Position numbers and translations under genes: made by a program. The notes under the pieces were generated by a model, which worked only from the letters and a program-made list of their open reading frames with translations, did not search any database and was not told the origin of the DNA. A stretch of 64,000 nucleotides of DNA from Mycobacterium sp. (GTDB lineage: Bacteria > Actinomycetota > Actinomycetes > Mycobacteriales > Mycobacteriaceae), in the NCBI GenBank assembly GCA_021732005.1, contig JAKFVT010000056.1:1-64000 (forward strand), given 5' to 3'. This document shows positions 36,334 through 45,235 of this stretch, piece by piece (within the stretch, counting starts at the first letter, position 1; every line of letters starts with the position of its first letter).

Positions 36334-37278
36334 GTGGGCACGGCGACCGTCGTCACGATCTTCCACCCCGCGAACGACCCTGCCGACTTCATCGGGTGGG
36401 CCGAGACGATGCGCGCCACCGCATCGGAGTCGACCGATTTCCGGGTCTCCGTGCTGGCCAATCCGCACCTGGACTGGGGACTCGCCGTCACCTTCGCCAA
36501 TGCGCGGGCGTTGCACCATTGGTTGGACAGCTCGGCCCGCCAACGGTCGCTGAGCGACGGCAGGCGGCGCGGAATTCTTCGTGCCACGGCAGACATCGTG
36601 ATCGTCGAGAACACCGGGGTGCCGCCGGGCGTCGGCTTCTTTCGGCACACGGTGGCCTCGGACCGCGCCGCCGACTTCGTAGCGGCGCAGGCGCAGCTGG
36701 CGGAGGTGAGCGCGCGCTTCAGCGGGTTCGAAGGATGTTGCACCTTCGCCCCGGATACCGGCGGCGATTCGTTCGCGGTGCTGCGGTTCCGTACCGAACA
36801 CCAACTCGTGACGTGGCTGGAGTCCCCGGAACGCCGCGCCGCGCTGGGGCCGCTGCGGTTGAGCCTGACGCGAGAATTCTCTCTGGTGTCCTCGATCACG
36901 ACCTTCGGCAGTACGGTGCGGACCGAGAACGGCCACACCGCGGTCACTCCGAGATGGAAGACCGCGATGCTGATCCTGCTGGTGCTCTACCCGACAGTGA
37001 TGCTGCTGTCGAGGTTCATGGGCCCGGTCCTCGACGGTGCCGGTGCCCCGCCGTGGTTGGCGATGTGGCTCAGTCAGGTGGTCAGCGTCGTTGTCCTGCA
37101 GTGGGCGCTGATGCCGTGGGTCGGCCAGTGGTTCCGGCGTTGGCTCGATCCGATCGACGGGGCGGGGGTGCGCATCAGCGTGCTCGGCGCGAGCGTGATT
37201 CTGGTTGGTTACCTGGCGACGCTGACCGTGTTCGCGGTCGTGCGCTGGCTGCAGTACTGGGATTTCTCGCGCGGCTAG
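36334..37278 (+). CDS. double ABM-domain protein with C-terminal membrane region
   Basis: 314 residues, GTG start. Two tandem ~95-residue ferredoxin-like domains of the antibiotic-biosynthesis-monooxygenase type (TVVTIFHPANDPADFIGWAE; FFRHTVASDRAADFVAAQAQ), then three hydrophobic helices (about 206-228, 241-262, 284-308) with basic loops. Resembles the COG3224 group. Substrate unknown; the catalytic face would be cytosolic at the membrane. Its stop overlaps by 4 bases the minus-strand gene at 37275. Confidence 0.75.
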   Translation: MGTATVVTIFHPANDPADFIGWAETMRATASESTDFRVSVLANPHLDWGLAVTFANARALHHWLDSSARQRSLSDGRRRGILRATADIVIVENTGVPPGVGFFRHTVASDRAADFVAAQAQLAEVSARFSGFEGCCTFAPDTGGDSFAVLRFRTEHQLVTWLESPERRAALGPLRLSLTREFSLVSSITTFGSTVRTENGHTAVTPRWKTAMLILLVLYPTVMLLSRFMGPVLDGAGAPPWLAMWLSQVVSVVVLQWALMPWVGQWFRRWLDPIDGAGVRISVLGASVILVGYLATLTVFAVVRWLQYWDFSRG

Positions 37279-37577
37279 GTTCTCTTGAGCGTCCAGGCCG
37301 GGACCCAGTGCGTGACTGCCTTGCGTTTGGGACCGTAGGAGATGTCGTAGGTGACCAGGCCCCACCAATCGCCCTGCTCGCACAGCCCCCAGCAGGACAG
37401 CGTGCCCTTGACGACTTTGTGCATCTGCAATCCATGCGGATGGTAGCGGCCGGTGCGGTGCGGTTCGCGGGGGAAGAGCACGGTCAGATCGACTAGCACC
37501 GGTTCGGGCGGGGACACCGGCCGGAACGGCGGCCGCAGCGGCTGGCCGTTGTATCCGATCGACGTCAGCTCACCCAC
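37275..37577 (-). CDS. conserved hypothetical protein upstream of clpB
   Basis: 100 residues from GTG at 37577; an open frame extends to 37703 but would run through the clpB HAIR site. Aromatic and basic, with HPHGLQMHKVVKGTLSCWGL, EQGDWWGLVTYDISYGPKRK and VTHWVPAWTL. No signal peptide, no membrane segment, no known motif. Divergent from clpB. Confidence 0.6.
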   Translation of the reverse strand: MGELTSIGYNGQPLRPPFRPVSPPEPVLVDLTVLFPREPHRTGRYHPHGLQMHKVVKGTLSCWGLCEQGDWWGLVTYDISYGPKRKAVTHWVPAWTLKRT

Positions 37578-37656
37578 TGATCGATCATATGTTCGATCAG
37601 GGTCATGAAAACAGATGCCGGAAGGCCCTACCGAAAATTGGGCGGAATCTTTTAAA

Positions 37657-37677
37657 CTTGAGCGGAACAGACTCAAC
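37657..37677 (+). promoter_or_regulatory. HAIR operator (HspR site) of clpB
   Basis: CTTGAGC-N7-ACTCAAC: 12 of 14 arm bases match the HAIR consensus. TTGACG at 37679-37684 directly after it can be the -35 box. Places clpB under the same HspR repressor as the dnaK operon. Confidence 0.9.
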
Positions 37678-37729
37678 CTTGACGGCGTTGTAAAGCTCGA
37701 CAAGCTTTTCTAGACGAAACGGAGGTGTC

Positions 37730-40276
37730 GTGGATTCTTTCAACCCGACAACCAAGACTCAGGCGGCGCTGACCGCCGCGTTGCAGGCTGCCTCGGCCGC
37801 CGGCAACCCGGAGATCAGGCCCGCTCATCTGCTGTTGGCGCTGCTCACGCAGACCGACGGCATCGCTTCGCCGTTGCTCGAGGCTGTCGGTGTCGATCCG
37901 GCCACGATCCGCAACGAGGCACAACGGCTGGTCGACCGGCTGCCGTCGAGCAGCGGTGCGACCTCGCAACCCCAGCTCTCGCGTGAGTCACTGGCGGCGA
38001 TCACCACCGCCCAGCAGCTCGCAACAGAGATGGACGACGAATACGTCTCGACCGAGCACCTGATGGTCGGGCTCGCCACCGGCGACTCCGACACAGCCAA
38101 GCTGCTCACCGGTCACGGTGCGTCCCCCGAGGCGCTGCGCGACGCGTTCGTGAAGGTTCGTGGCAGCGCGCGCGTCACCAGCGCCGACCCCGAGGCGAGC
38201 TACCAGGCGCTGGAGAAGTACTCCACCGATCTGACGGCACGCGCCCGGGAAGGCAAGCTCGACCCGGTCATCGGCCGGGACACCGAGATTCGCCGCGTCA
38301 TCCAGGTGCTGAGCCGGCGTACAAAGAACAACCCCGTGCTGATCGGTGAGCCGGGCGTCGGTAAGACCGCGATCGTCGAGGGCCTGGCCCAGCGGGTCGT
38401 GGCCGGCGACGTACCGGAGAGCCTGCGCGACAAGACCGTCATCTCCCTGGATCTGGGGTCGATGGTGGCCGGCGCCAAGTATCGCGGTGAATTCGAGGAG
38501 CGGCTCAAGGCCGTGCTCGACGACATCAAGAACTCGGCCGGGCAGATCATCACGTTCATCGATGAGCTGCACACCATCGTCGGCGCCGGTGCCACCGGCG
38601 AAGGCGCGATGGACGCCGGCAACATGATCAAGCCGATGCTGGCCCGTGGCGAGCTGCGACTGGTTGGTGCGACGACCCTCGACGAGTACCGCAAGTACAT
38701 CGAGAAGGACGCCGCCCTTGAGCGGCGCTTTCAGCAGGTGCTGGTCGGCGAACCGTCGGTCGACGACACCGTCGGGATCCTGCGCGGGCTCAAGGACCGC
38801 TACGAGGTCCACCACGGCGTGCGGATCACCGACTCGGCGCTGGTGGCTGCGGCCACGCTGTCCGACCGCTACATCACGTCGCGGTTCCTGCCCGACAAGG
38901 CCATCGACCTGGTCGACGAGGCCGCGTCACGGTTGCGCATGGAGATCGACTCGCGACCTGTCGAGGTCGACGAGGTCGAGCGGCTGGTGCGCCGGCTGGA
39001 GATCGAGGAGATGGCGCTGGCGAAGGAGTCCGACGACGCGTCCAAGGATCGCCTGGACAAGCTGCGCGCCGAATTGGCCGACAAGAAGGAGCAATTGGCC
39101 GAGCTGACCACCCGGTGGCAGAACGAGAAGAACGCGATCGACATCGTGCGTGACTTCACCGAGCAGCTAGACAAGCTGCGCGGTGAGGCCGACCGGGCCG
39201 AGCGCGACGGCGATCTGGCGAAGGCCGCCGAGCTTCGTTACGGCCGCATCCCCGAGGTCGAGAAGAAGCTCGATGCGGCGTTGCCGGTGGCCGAAGCGCG
39301 CGAGAACGTGATGCTCAAGGAGGAGGTCGGACCGGACGACATCGCCGACGTGGTGTCGGCGTGGACCGGTATCCCAGCCGGCCGGATGCTCGAAGGCGAG
39401 ACCGCCAAGCTGCTGCGGATGGAGTCCGAGCTGGGCAAGCGTGTCGTCGGACAGGTGAAGGCCGTGCAGGCCGTCTCGGATGCGGTGCGCCGCACCAGGG
39501 CCGGCGTGGCGGATCCGAACCGGCCGACGGGCTCGTTCATGTTCCTCGGGCCGACCGGTGTCGGTAAGACCGAACTCGCAAAAGCGTTGGCGGAGTTCCT
39601 GTTCGACGATGAGCGGGCCATGATCCGCATCGACATGAGCGAGTACGGCGAGAAGCACTCCGTCGCTCGACTCGTCGGTGCGCCTCCCGGGTACATCGGC
39701 TATGACCAGGGCGGTCAGCTGACCGAAGCGGTGCGCAGGCGGCCTTACTCGGTGGTGCTGTTCGACGAGGTCGAAAAGGCGCATCCGGATGTGTTCGACG
39801 TCCTGCTCGCCGTGCTCGACGAGGGCCGGCTGACCGATGGTCAGGGCCGCACGGTCGACTTCCGCAACACCATCCTGGTGCTGACCAGTAACCTCGGCGC
39901 CGGCGGCACCGAGGAGCAGGTGATGGCGGCGGTGCGCTCGGCGTTCAAGCCCGAGTTCATCAACCGGCTCGACGATGTGATCGTCTTCGACGCTCTGCAG
40001 CCCGACGAGTTGGTGTCGATCGTCGACATCCAGCTGGCTCAGCTGCAGAAGCGGTTGGCGCAGCGGCGTCTCATCCTCGAGGTGTCGTTGCCTGCCAAGC
40101 AGTGGCTTGCCGAGCGCGGATTCGATCCGCTCTACGGCGCCCGGCCGCTGCGTCGGCTGATCCAGCAGGCGATCGGTGACCAGCTGGCCAAGCTGCTGCT
40201 GGCCGGTGAGGTGCACGACGGCGACGTGGTGCCGGTCAACGTCAGCCCGGATGGCGAATCGCTGATCCTCGGCTGA
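37730..40276 (+). CDS. clpB: ClpB disaggregase (Hsp100)
   Basis: 848 residues, GTG behind GGAGG. N-terminal repeat domain (~1-150), first AAA+ with GEPGVGKT, coiled-coil middle domain (~400-520), second AAA+ with GPTGVGKT and DEVEKAHPDVFDVLL. Ends VNVSPDGESLILG. Same length as the M. tuberculosis protein. Resolves aggregates with DnaK/DnaJ/GrpE; co-regulated with them by HspR. Followed by a strong terminator. Confidence 0.98.
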   Translation: MDSFNPTTKTQAALTAALQAASAAGNPEIRPAHLLLALLTQTDGIASPLLEAVGVDPATIRNEAQRLVDRLPSSSGATSQPQLSRESLAAITTAQQLATEMDDEYVSTEHLMVGLATGDSDTAKLLTGHGASPEALRDAFVKVRGSARVTSADPEASYQALEKYSTDLTARAREGKLDPVIGRDTEIRRVIQVLSRRTKNNPVLIGEPGVGKTAIVEGLAQRVVAGDVPESLRDKTVISLDLGSMVAGAKYRGEFEERLKAVLDDIKNSAGQIITFIDELHTIVGAGATGEGAMDAGNMIKPMLARGELRLVGATTLDEYRKYIEKDAALERRFQQVLVGEPSVDDTVGILRGLKDRYEVHHGVRITDSALVAAATLSDRYITSRFLPDKAIDLVDEAASRLRMEIDSRPVEVDEVERLVRRLEIEEMALAKESDDASKDRLDKLRAELADKKEQLAELTTRWQNEKNAIDIVRDFTEQLDKLRGEADRAERDGDLAKAAELRYGRIPEVEKKLDAALPVAEARENVMLKEEVGPDDIADVVSAWTGIPAGRMLEGETAKLLRMESELGKRVVGQVKAVQAVSDAVRRTRAGVADPNRPTGSFMFLGPTGVGKTELAKALAEFLFDDERAMIRIDMSEYGEKHSVARLVGAPPGYIGYDQGGQLTEAVRRRPYSVVLFDEVEKAHPDVFDVLLAVLDEGRLTDGQGRTVDFRNTILVLTSNLGAGGTEEQVMAAVRSAFKPEFINRLDDVIVFDALQPDELVSIVDIQLAQLQKRLAQRRLILEVSLPAKQWLAERGFDPLYGARPLRRLIQQAIGDQLAKLLLAGEVHDGDVVPVNVSPDGESLILG

Positions 40277-40290
40277 GAGTGACCTGACGG

Positions 40291-40314
40291 GCCCCCGCAC
40301 TTCGGTGCGGGGGC
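40291..40314. terminator. clpB/tetR bidirectional terminator
   Basis: Perfect 10-bp stem GCCCCCGCAC / GTGCGGGGGC around a TTCG tetraloop, 14 bases after the clpB stop and 8 before the end of the convergent TetR gene. No T-run on either side except CTCGTTG. Confidence 0.85.
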
Positions 40315-40322
40315 TCGTTGCG

Positions 40323-40877
40323 TCAGGCGTCGGCCATACCCAGCGCGGCGAGTGCGCCGGTGACCGTCGCATCCCGAAGCCGCCGCGGTGAACTGTCCGG
40401 AAATTGAAGGCAGCAGTCCTGCAGACCGCCGAACGCGATCACGCCGCGGGCCGATTGCTCCAGCGTGGGCCGAGAACCGAACACTAACCGGCACAGTCGC
40501 TCTCGCCATGCCAGCAGCGTGTCGATCAATCCGAGGTCGGCCAGCGTGGTCAGCTCGGTCACCACCAGCATCAGGTCGGCCCGGTGGCGGTAGTGGAAGT
40601 CGAAATAGCCCTCGAGCAGTTCGCGAGGCGTGGCGCGAGCGGCCGGCGCACGGTTCTCCTGCTCGGTGACGAAGCGCTCGCCCTCGTCGATCAGCGGCTG
40701 CAGAATGCTGCGGACCAAGTCTTCGCGGGACTTGAAGTGGTAGTACAGCGCGGGCTTGGTGATGCCGAGCCGGTCGGCGATGTCTTGCAGGCTGGTGCGT
40801 TGCACACCCTTCTGGCCGAACAATTCCCGGGCGACATCCTGGATCCGTTCACGGGTTCCTGACGCGGGCCTGCTCAC
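40323..40877 (-). CDS. TetR-family repressor
   Basis: 184 residues. N-terminal helix-turn-helix TSLQDIADRLGITKPALYYH followed by FKSREDL (about residues 28-55); C-terminal ligand domain without recognisable relatives. Divergent from the FAD monooxygenase at 40961; the 83-bp gap holds two copies of TTAAGTAAG, probable operators, so it likely controls itself and the monooxygenase-hydrolase pair. Confidence 0.9.
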   Translation of the reverse strand: MSRPASGTRERIQDVARELFGQKGVQRTSLQDIADRLGITKPALYYHFKSREDLVRSILQPLIDEGERFVTEQENRAPAARATPRELLEGYFDFHYRHRADLMLVVTELTTLADLGLIDTLLAWRERLCRLVFGSRPTLEQSARGVIAFGGLQDCCLQFPDSSPRRLRDATVTGALAALGMADA

Positions 40878-40886
40878 GTGACCACC

Positions 40887-40910
40887 CTAACTGACCGATT
40901 GTTAAGTAAG
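40887..40910. promoter_or_regulatory. candidate TetR operator, distal
   Basis: CTAACTGACCGATTGTTAAG followed by TAAG. Shares GACCG and TTAAGTAAG with the second site; close to the tetR start, suggesting autoregulation. Confidence 0.55.
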
Positions 40911-40925
40911 CTCGCGACCGATATG

Positions 40926-40945
40926 CTTACCGACCGTTAAGTAAG
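40926..40945. promoter_or_regulatory. candidate TetR operator, proximal
   Basis: CTTACCGACCGTTAAGTAAG: CTTAC and GTAAG arms form an interrupted palindrome; ends 5 bases before the GGAGG of the monooxygenase gene. Second copy of the motif at 40887. Confidence 0.6.
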
Positions 40946-40960
40946 TTAGTGGAGGCAACC

Positions 40961-42178
40961 ATGCGCGTACTCATCTCAGGTGCCAGCATCGCCGGACCCG
41001 TCCTGGCCTACTGGCTCACTCGTCGCGGCTTCGACGTCACCGTCGTCGAACGCGCTGCGGCACTGCGTAAGACCGGCGGTCACGCGGTCGACCTGTTCCA
41101 GCCCGCGATGGAGATCTCCGAGCGGATGGGGGTGATCGATCAGGTCCGGGCCCGCGCGACCGGCACCACCCGGATGGTCCTGCAACGCACCAACGGGCGT
41201 CCACCGGTCGACGTGGACTACCTGAAACTGGTCGGCGTCATCTCGGACCAGCACGTCGAGATCATGCGCGACGACCTGAGCCAGATCTACTACGACGCCG
41301 GTCGCGAGGATGCCGAATATCTGTTCGGTGACCAGATCACCGCGATCGCCGACGACGGCACCGTCGACTTCGCCCACGCCGGGCAGCGTCGCTATGACAT
41401 CGTCGTCGGCGCGGACGGACTGCATTCCGGTGTGCGGCAACTCGTCTTCGGTGCCGACGCCGGTCACAGCCGATTTCTCGGCGGCTACCTGGCCGTGCTG
41501 TCGGTGCCGAAAAGCTTTGCGCGCGATGGTGAAATGACGAACTTCGTCGACACCGGCCGGTGGGCGATGATCTACACGGCCGACCACCTCGACGATGCCC
41601 GCGCGGTGTTCCTGTTCCGGCCCCAACAACCGCTGGACTATCACCATCGCGACGACGCGCGGCAGCGAGTGCTGCTGCGCGCCGCGTTCGCCGGCCTCAA
41701 CCCGACCGTCGATCGCTGGCTCGCCGAACTCGACGGCCCGGGCTCGTTCTACTTCGACTCGACCACCCAACTGGAGCTGACCAGCTGGTCGCGGGGCCGG
41801 GTCACCCTGGTCGGCGACGCGGGGTATTGCCCGGGACCCGCCGTCGGCGGCAGCACCAGCCTGGCGGTGCTCGGTGCCTACGTGCTGGCCGGTGAACTCG
41901 AACGGGCCGGGGGTGACCACGTCGCGGCGTTCGCCGCGTACGAGGCGGTGATGGCCGAACCGGTGCGGCACAGCCGCGCGTTCGCCCGCACGGTGGCCAA
42001 GAGCCTGGTGCCGCGTTCGGAATTCGGGGTGTGGGCACTGGTCGCCGCGGGTCGGACCCTCGACGCGCTCCCGGCCGGTCTGACCAGAGCCGTCGCCAAG
42101 CTCAACACCACCGGCGTCCGGCTGTACGACGCCATGGGCTACCCCGACTACCCGGTGCGCGCCTCTGCTATTGATTGA
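40961..42178 (+). CDS. FAD-dependent monooxygenase (PHBH fold)
   Basis: 405 residues from ATG at 40961 (GGAGG at 40951). Dinucleotide-binding ISGASIAGPVLAYWL with Glu at beta-2 end (VTVVERAAALRK), second FAD motif VVGADGLHSGVR, and VTLVGDAGYCPGP with GD contacting the ribityl chain. Class A flavoprotein hydroxylase; substrate unknown, likely an aromatic or drug-like compound given the TetR partner. The stop TGA overlaps the next ATG. Confidence 0.85.
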   Translation: MRVLISGASIAGPVLAYWLTRRGFDVTVVERAAALRKTGGHAVDLFQPAMEISERMGVIDQVRARATGTTRMVLQRTNGRPPVDVDYLKLVGVISDQHVEIMRDDLSQIYYDAGREDAEYLFGDQITAIADDGTVDFAHAGQRRYDIVVGADGLHSGVRQLVFGADAGHSRFLGGYLAVLSVPKSFARDGEMTNFVDTGRWAMIYTADHLDDARAVFLFRPQQPLDYHHRDDARQRVLLRAAFAGLNPTVDRWLAELDGPGSFYFDSTTQLELTSWSRGRVTLVGDAGYCPGPAVGGSTSLAVLGAYVLAGELERAGGDHVAAFAAYEAVMAEPVRHSRAFARTVAKSLVPRSEFGVWALVAAGRTLDALPAGLTRAVAKLNTTGVRLYDAMGYPDYPVRASAID

Positions 42179-43596
42179 TGGTGCCGACCACTGATCCCGT
42201 CATCACCGCGGTCCCCGGGCAACCCAATCTGCTGCTCGGCGCCTACGACCTGGCGACGCTGGGATACCGCGCCGACGAGTTCTTCGTGTCGGGCACCGCG
42301 GCCTCCTACGCGCTCGACCAATCCCCGGGTCGCTCCGCTCTCCCCCTAGCCTTCGGCGGGGCGGTACCCCCAGCCCGCCGGACGGGATCAGCGGATTACG
42401 TCACGCGGGTCGTCGTGCTGAGACCGGTCGACGATGCCGCCTGGAACGGGACCGCCATCGTCGAATGGCTTAACGTCAGCGGCGGAATCGATGCCCCCGC
42501 CGTCTGGTTCATGGCGCACCGGGAGATCGCCCGCGGCGGGTACGCCTACGTCGTCGTCTCCGCCCAACGGGTCGGGATCGAGGGCGGCCTCAGCCTGGTC
42601 GGCGATGCGTCCCTGAAAACACTGGATCCGCAACGCTATTCAGACCTCCGCCATCCGGGTGACGCGTACGCCTACGACATCTTCACCCAGGTTGGCCGGG
42701 CCGTGCGTGCCGGCAGGGTCGACGGCCTGACCCCGGACGTCGTGCTGGCGGCCGGCGAATCGCAGTCGGCCACCTTCCTGACCACCTACGTCAACGAGGT
42801 CGATCCGGACGCGGCGGTGTTCGACGGCTTCCTGATCCACTCCCGGTTCGGCTCGGCGGCGCCGCTGGACGGCACCTCCCTGCTCGACGAATCCGGGTCG
42901 TTCCACTCCGTACCGGTGCCGTTCCGCTCCGACCTGCGGGTGCCGGTGCTGACCGTGATCACCGAGACCGATCTGCTCGGCGCGCGGCTGCTGGGCTACC
43001 GCCACGCCCGCGTACCGGACGCCGACCACCTGCGGGTCTGGGAGATCCCCGGCTCGGCGCACGCCGACAACTACACGATCCGGGTCGGCTTCATCGACAA
43101 CGGCGCCGTCCCGCTCGAGCAGATCGTGGCGGCGTACGCGCCCACCAACGAGCTGATGGGCCAGCAGCTGCCGCACTTCATCAACTTCGCCCCCCAGCAC
43201 CACTACGTGCTGCAGGCCGCGGTCGCGCAGCTGCACGAGTGGGTGCGCACCGGCCGGCCGGCGCCGAGCGCACCGAGGATCGACCTGACCGATACCGACC
43301 CCGCTGAAATAGCCCTCGATGCGCATGGGGTGGCCACCGGAGGCGTGCGAACGCCCTGGGTCGATGTGCCCACGGCCCGGACATCGGGGGCCAACAGCGA
43401 CGACAACGTGCTGCTCGCCATCTTCGGCTCGGGACAGCCGTTCGACGCCGCGACGCTGGCCGAGTTGTATCCGGGCGGCGGCGCCGAATACCTGGAGCGG
43501 TTCACCGCCGCGCTGGACGAGGCCATCGCGGCCGGCGTCCTGCTGACGACCGACCGCGCGGAAATCCTCGAACTCGCCGAGGCCACCGGGCCGTAA
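42178..43596 (+). CDS. alpha/beta-hydrolase-domain protein (PF20091-like)
   Basis: 472 residues from ATG at 42178. Features: IVEWLNVSGGIDAPAVWFMA, GYAYVVVSAQRVGIEGG, nucleophile elbow GESQS, DGFLIHSRFGSA, late His in PGSAHADNY. Secreted or cytosolic is not clear; no signal peptide. An in-frame stretch at about residues 49-64 (SPGRSALPLAFGGAVPPARR) is encoded by repeat-like DNA and not expected in the family. Operon with the monooxygenase, suggesting oxidation followed by ester or lactone cleavage. Confidence 0.75.
   Translation: MVPTTDPVITAVPGQPNLLLGAYDLATLGYRADEFFVSGTAASYALDQSPGRSALPLAFGGAVPPARRTGSADYVTRVVVLRPVDDAAWNGTAIVEWLNVSGGIDAPAVWFMAHREIARGGYAYVVVSAQRVGIEGGLSLVGDASLKTLDPQRYSDLRHPGDAYAYDIFTQVGRAVRAGRVDGLTPDVVLAAGESQSATFLTTYVNEVDPDAAVFDGFLIHSRFGSAAPLDGTSLLDESGSFHSVPVPFRSDLRVPVLTVITETDLLGARLLGYRHARVPDADHLRVWEIPGSAHADNYTIRVGFIDNGAVPLEQIVAAYAPTNELMGQQLPHFINFAPQHHYVLQAAVAQLHEWVRTGRPAPSAPRIDLTDTDPAEIALDAHGVATGGVRTPWVDVPTARTSGANSDDNVLLAIFGSGQPFDAATLAELYPGGGAEYLERFTAALDEAIAAGVLLTTDRAEILELAEATGP
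42324..42346 (+). repeat. variant of the 23-bp repeat inside hydrolase gene
   Basis: CCCGGGTCGCTCCGCTCTCC and following CCC resemble the complement orientation of the 25190 repeat at roughly 19 of 23 positions. Located in frame in the hydrolase coding sequence. Confidence 0.5.
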
Positions 43597-43655
43597 TAGG
43601 TCTGTGACCTGCTGGAGTTCTCGCTTCCGGGCAGTGAGCAGATACGCTAGGGCTA

Positions 43656-44441
43656 ATGGTTCCGTTCTGGTTCACGCTGTCCGCGCTCTGCTTCGTGGGT
43701 GCGGCGGTGCTGTTGTACGTCGACATTGGTCGTCGACGTGGTCTGGGCCGCCGCCGTAAGTCCTGGGCGCGGTCGCACGGGTTCGATTTCGAGCCCGAGT
43801 CCGCCGAGATCATCGACCGCTGGAAGCGCGGGGTGATGTCCACCGTCGGCGATGTCACCGCCCGCAACGTGGTGCTCGGGCAGATCCGCGGCGAAGCTGT
43901 CTACATCTTCGATCTCGAAGACGTCGCCACCGTGATCGCGCTGCACCGCAAGGTCGGTACCAACGTGGTGATGGATCTGCGCCTCAAGGGCATCGCCGAG
44001 CCGCGGGAGAGCGACGTCTGGCTGCTGGGCGCCATCGGCCCGCGGATGGTCTATTCGACCAACCTCGACGCCGCCCGCCGCGCCTGCGACCGCCGGATGG
44101 TGACGTTCGCCCACACCGCGCCGGACTGCGCCGAGATCATGTGGAACGAGCAGAACTGGACGCTGGTCTCCATGCCGATCTCGTCCACCCGGGCCCAGTG
44201 GGATGAAGGCCTGCGCACCGTGCGGCAGTTCAACGACCTGCTGCGGGTGCTGCCCCCGACCGTGCAGCCGGCGCTGACTCAATCCGCCGGACGGCGCAAT
44301 GCCTCCCCGGGTCGCCCGCTGGCCCCCGCCGGCCGCCGGGAACTGCCGCCGGGACATGTCGATGCTCCGCCGCCGCTGCGCCCGCAGCAGCCGCGCAGTG
44401 TCGGCCAGACCGGCACTCAGGCTCCCAACTACCAGCGCTGA
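43656..44441 (+). CDS. Rv0383c-like membrane-anchored protein
   Basis: 261 residues. N-terminal helix (4-24, FWFTLSALCFVGAAVLLYVD), basic RRRGLGRRRK, then a compact domain (~30-200: SWARSHGFDFEPESAEIIDR; MWNEQNWTLVSMPI) and a Pro/Arg-rich tail. Same position relative to clpB and pyrE as Rv0383c in M. tuberculosis and same layout. Function unknown; probably faces the cytosol with an N-terminal anchor. Confidence 0.75.
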   Translation: MVPFWFTLSALCFVGAAVLLYVDIGRRRGLGRRRKSWARSHGFDFEPESAEIIDRWKRGVMSTVGDVTARNVVLGQIRGEAVYIFDLEDVATVIALHRKVGTNVVMDLRLKGIAEPRESDVWLLGAIGPRMVYSTNLDAARRACDRRMVTFAHTAPDCAEIMWNEQNWTLVSMPISSTRAQWDEGLRTVRQFNDLLRVLPPTVQPALTQSAGRRNASPGRPLAPAGRRELPPGHVDAPPPLRPQQPRSVGQTGTQAPNYQR

Positions 44442-44458
44442 CCCGGTAGGGTCGCGGC

Positions 44459-45235
44459 GTGCCCCGTCCTGTCGCCCTGATCACCGGCCCCACCGCGGGC
44501 CTCGGTGCGGGCTATGCCCGCCGCTACGCGCGGGACGGCTACAACCTGGTACTGGTCGCCCGCTCCGTGGATCGTCTCGAGGACCTTGCCGCCGAGTTGA
44601 GGGCCGCCCACGGGGTCGACGTCGAGGTGCTACCCGCCGACCTCACTGAGGCTGCCGACCGCGCCGGAGTCGCCGACCGGCTGGCCGCCGGGGTGCAGGT
44701 GCTTGTGAACAACGCCGGGTTCGGCACGTCCGGTGAGTTCTGGACCGCCGACCCCGCCCAGCTGCAGGCCCAGCTCGATGTCAACGTCACCGCCGTCATG
44801 CACTTCACCCGCGCGGCCCTGCCGTCGATGATCGAGGCCGGCTCGGGCACCGTGATCAACATCGCCAGTGTCGCCGGGCTGCTGTCAGGTCGCGGGTCCA
44901 CCTACTCGGCGTCGAAGGCCTGGGTGGTGTCGTTCACCGAAGGGCTCGCCAACGGTATCGCCGGTACCGGCGTCAGCATTCACGCCGTCTGCCCGGGATT
45001 CGTGCACACCGAATTCCATGAGCGCGCCGGCATCGACATGAAGTCGATCCCGAACATCTTGTGGCTCAACGTCGATGACGTTGTCGCCGAAAGCCTGGCC
45101 GATGTGGCCAAGGGCAAGGTCATCAGCATTCCCGGCCTGCAGTACAAGGTACTGACCTCGGTCGGCCGGCTGGTTCCGCGGGGTCTGGTCCGCGCGGTCA
45201 ACAACACGATGGGAAGAGGCCGTGGCCGCACCTGA
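44459..45235 (+). CDS. short-chain dehydrogenase
   Basis: 258 residues, GTG start. TGPTAGLG at 9-16, NNAG at 84-87, active site Y149-x3-K153 (YSASK). ARS after beta-2 (VLVARSVDRLE) favours NADP. Classical SDR of the Dhb/acetoacetyl-CoA-type shape; substrate unknown. Overlaps pyrE by 14 bases, so the two are co-transcribed. Confidence 0.88.
   Translation: MPRPVALITGPTAGLGAGYARRYARDGYNLVLVARSVDRLEDLAAELRAAHGVDVEVLPADLTEAADRAGVADRLAAGVQVLVNNAGFGTSGEFWTADPAQLQAQLDVNVTAVMHFTRAALPSMIEAGSGTVINIASVAGLLSGRGSTYSASKAWVVSFTEGLANGIAGTGVSIHAVCPGFVHTEFHERAGIDMKSIPNILWLNVDDVVAESLADVAKGKVISIPGLQYKVLTSVGRLVPRGLVRAVNNTMGRGRGRT

Noticed and set aside
35905..37383. 492-codon minus-strand frame across 35.9-37.4 kb
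   Set aside because: Covers two plus-strand genes with better starts and membrane segments; Arg/His-rich antisense composition.
39167..40372. 401-codon minus-strand frame opposite clpB
   Set aside because: Shadow of clpB; it also runs through the clpB/tetR terminator.
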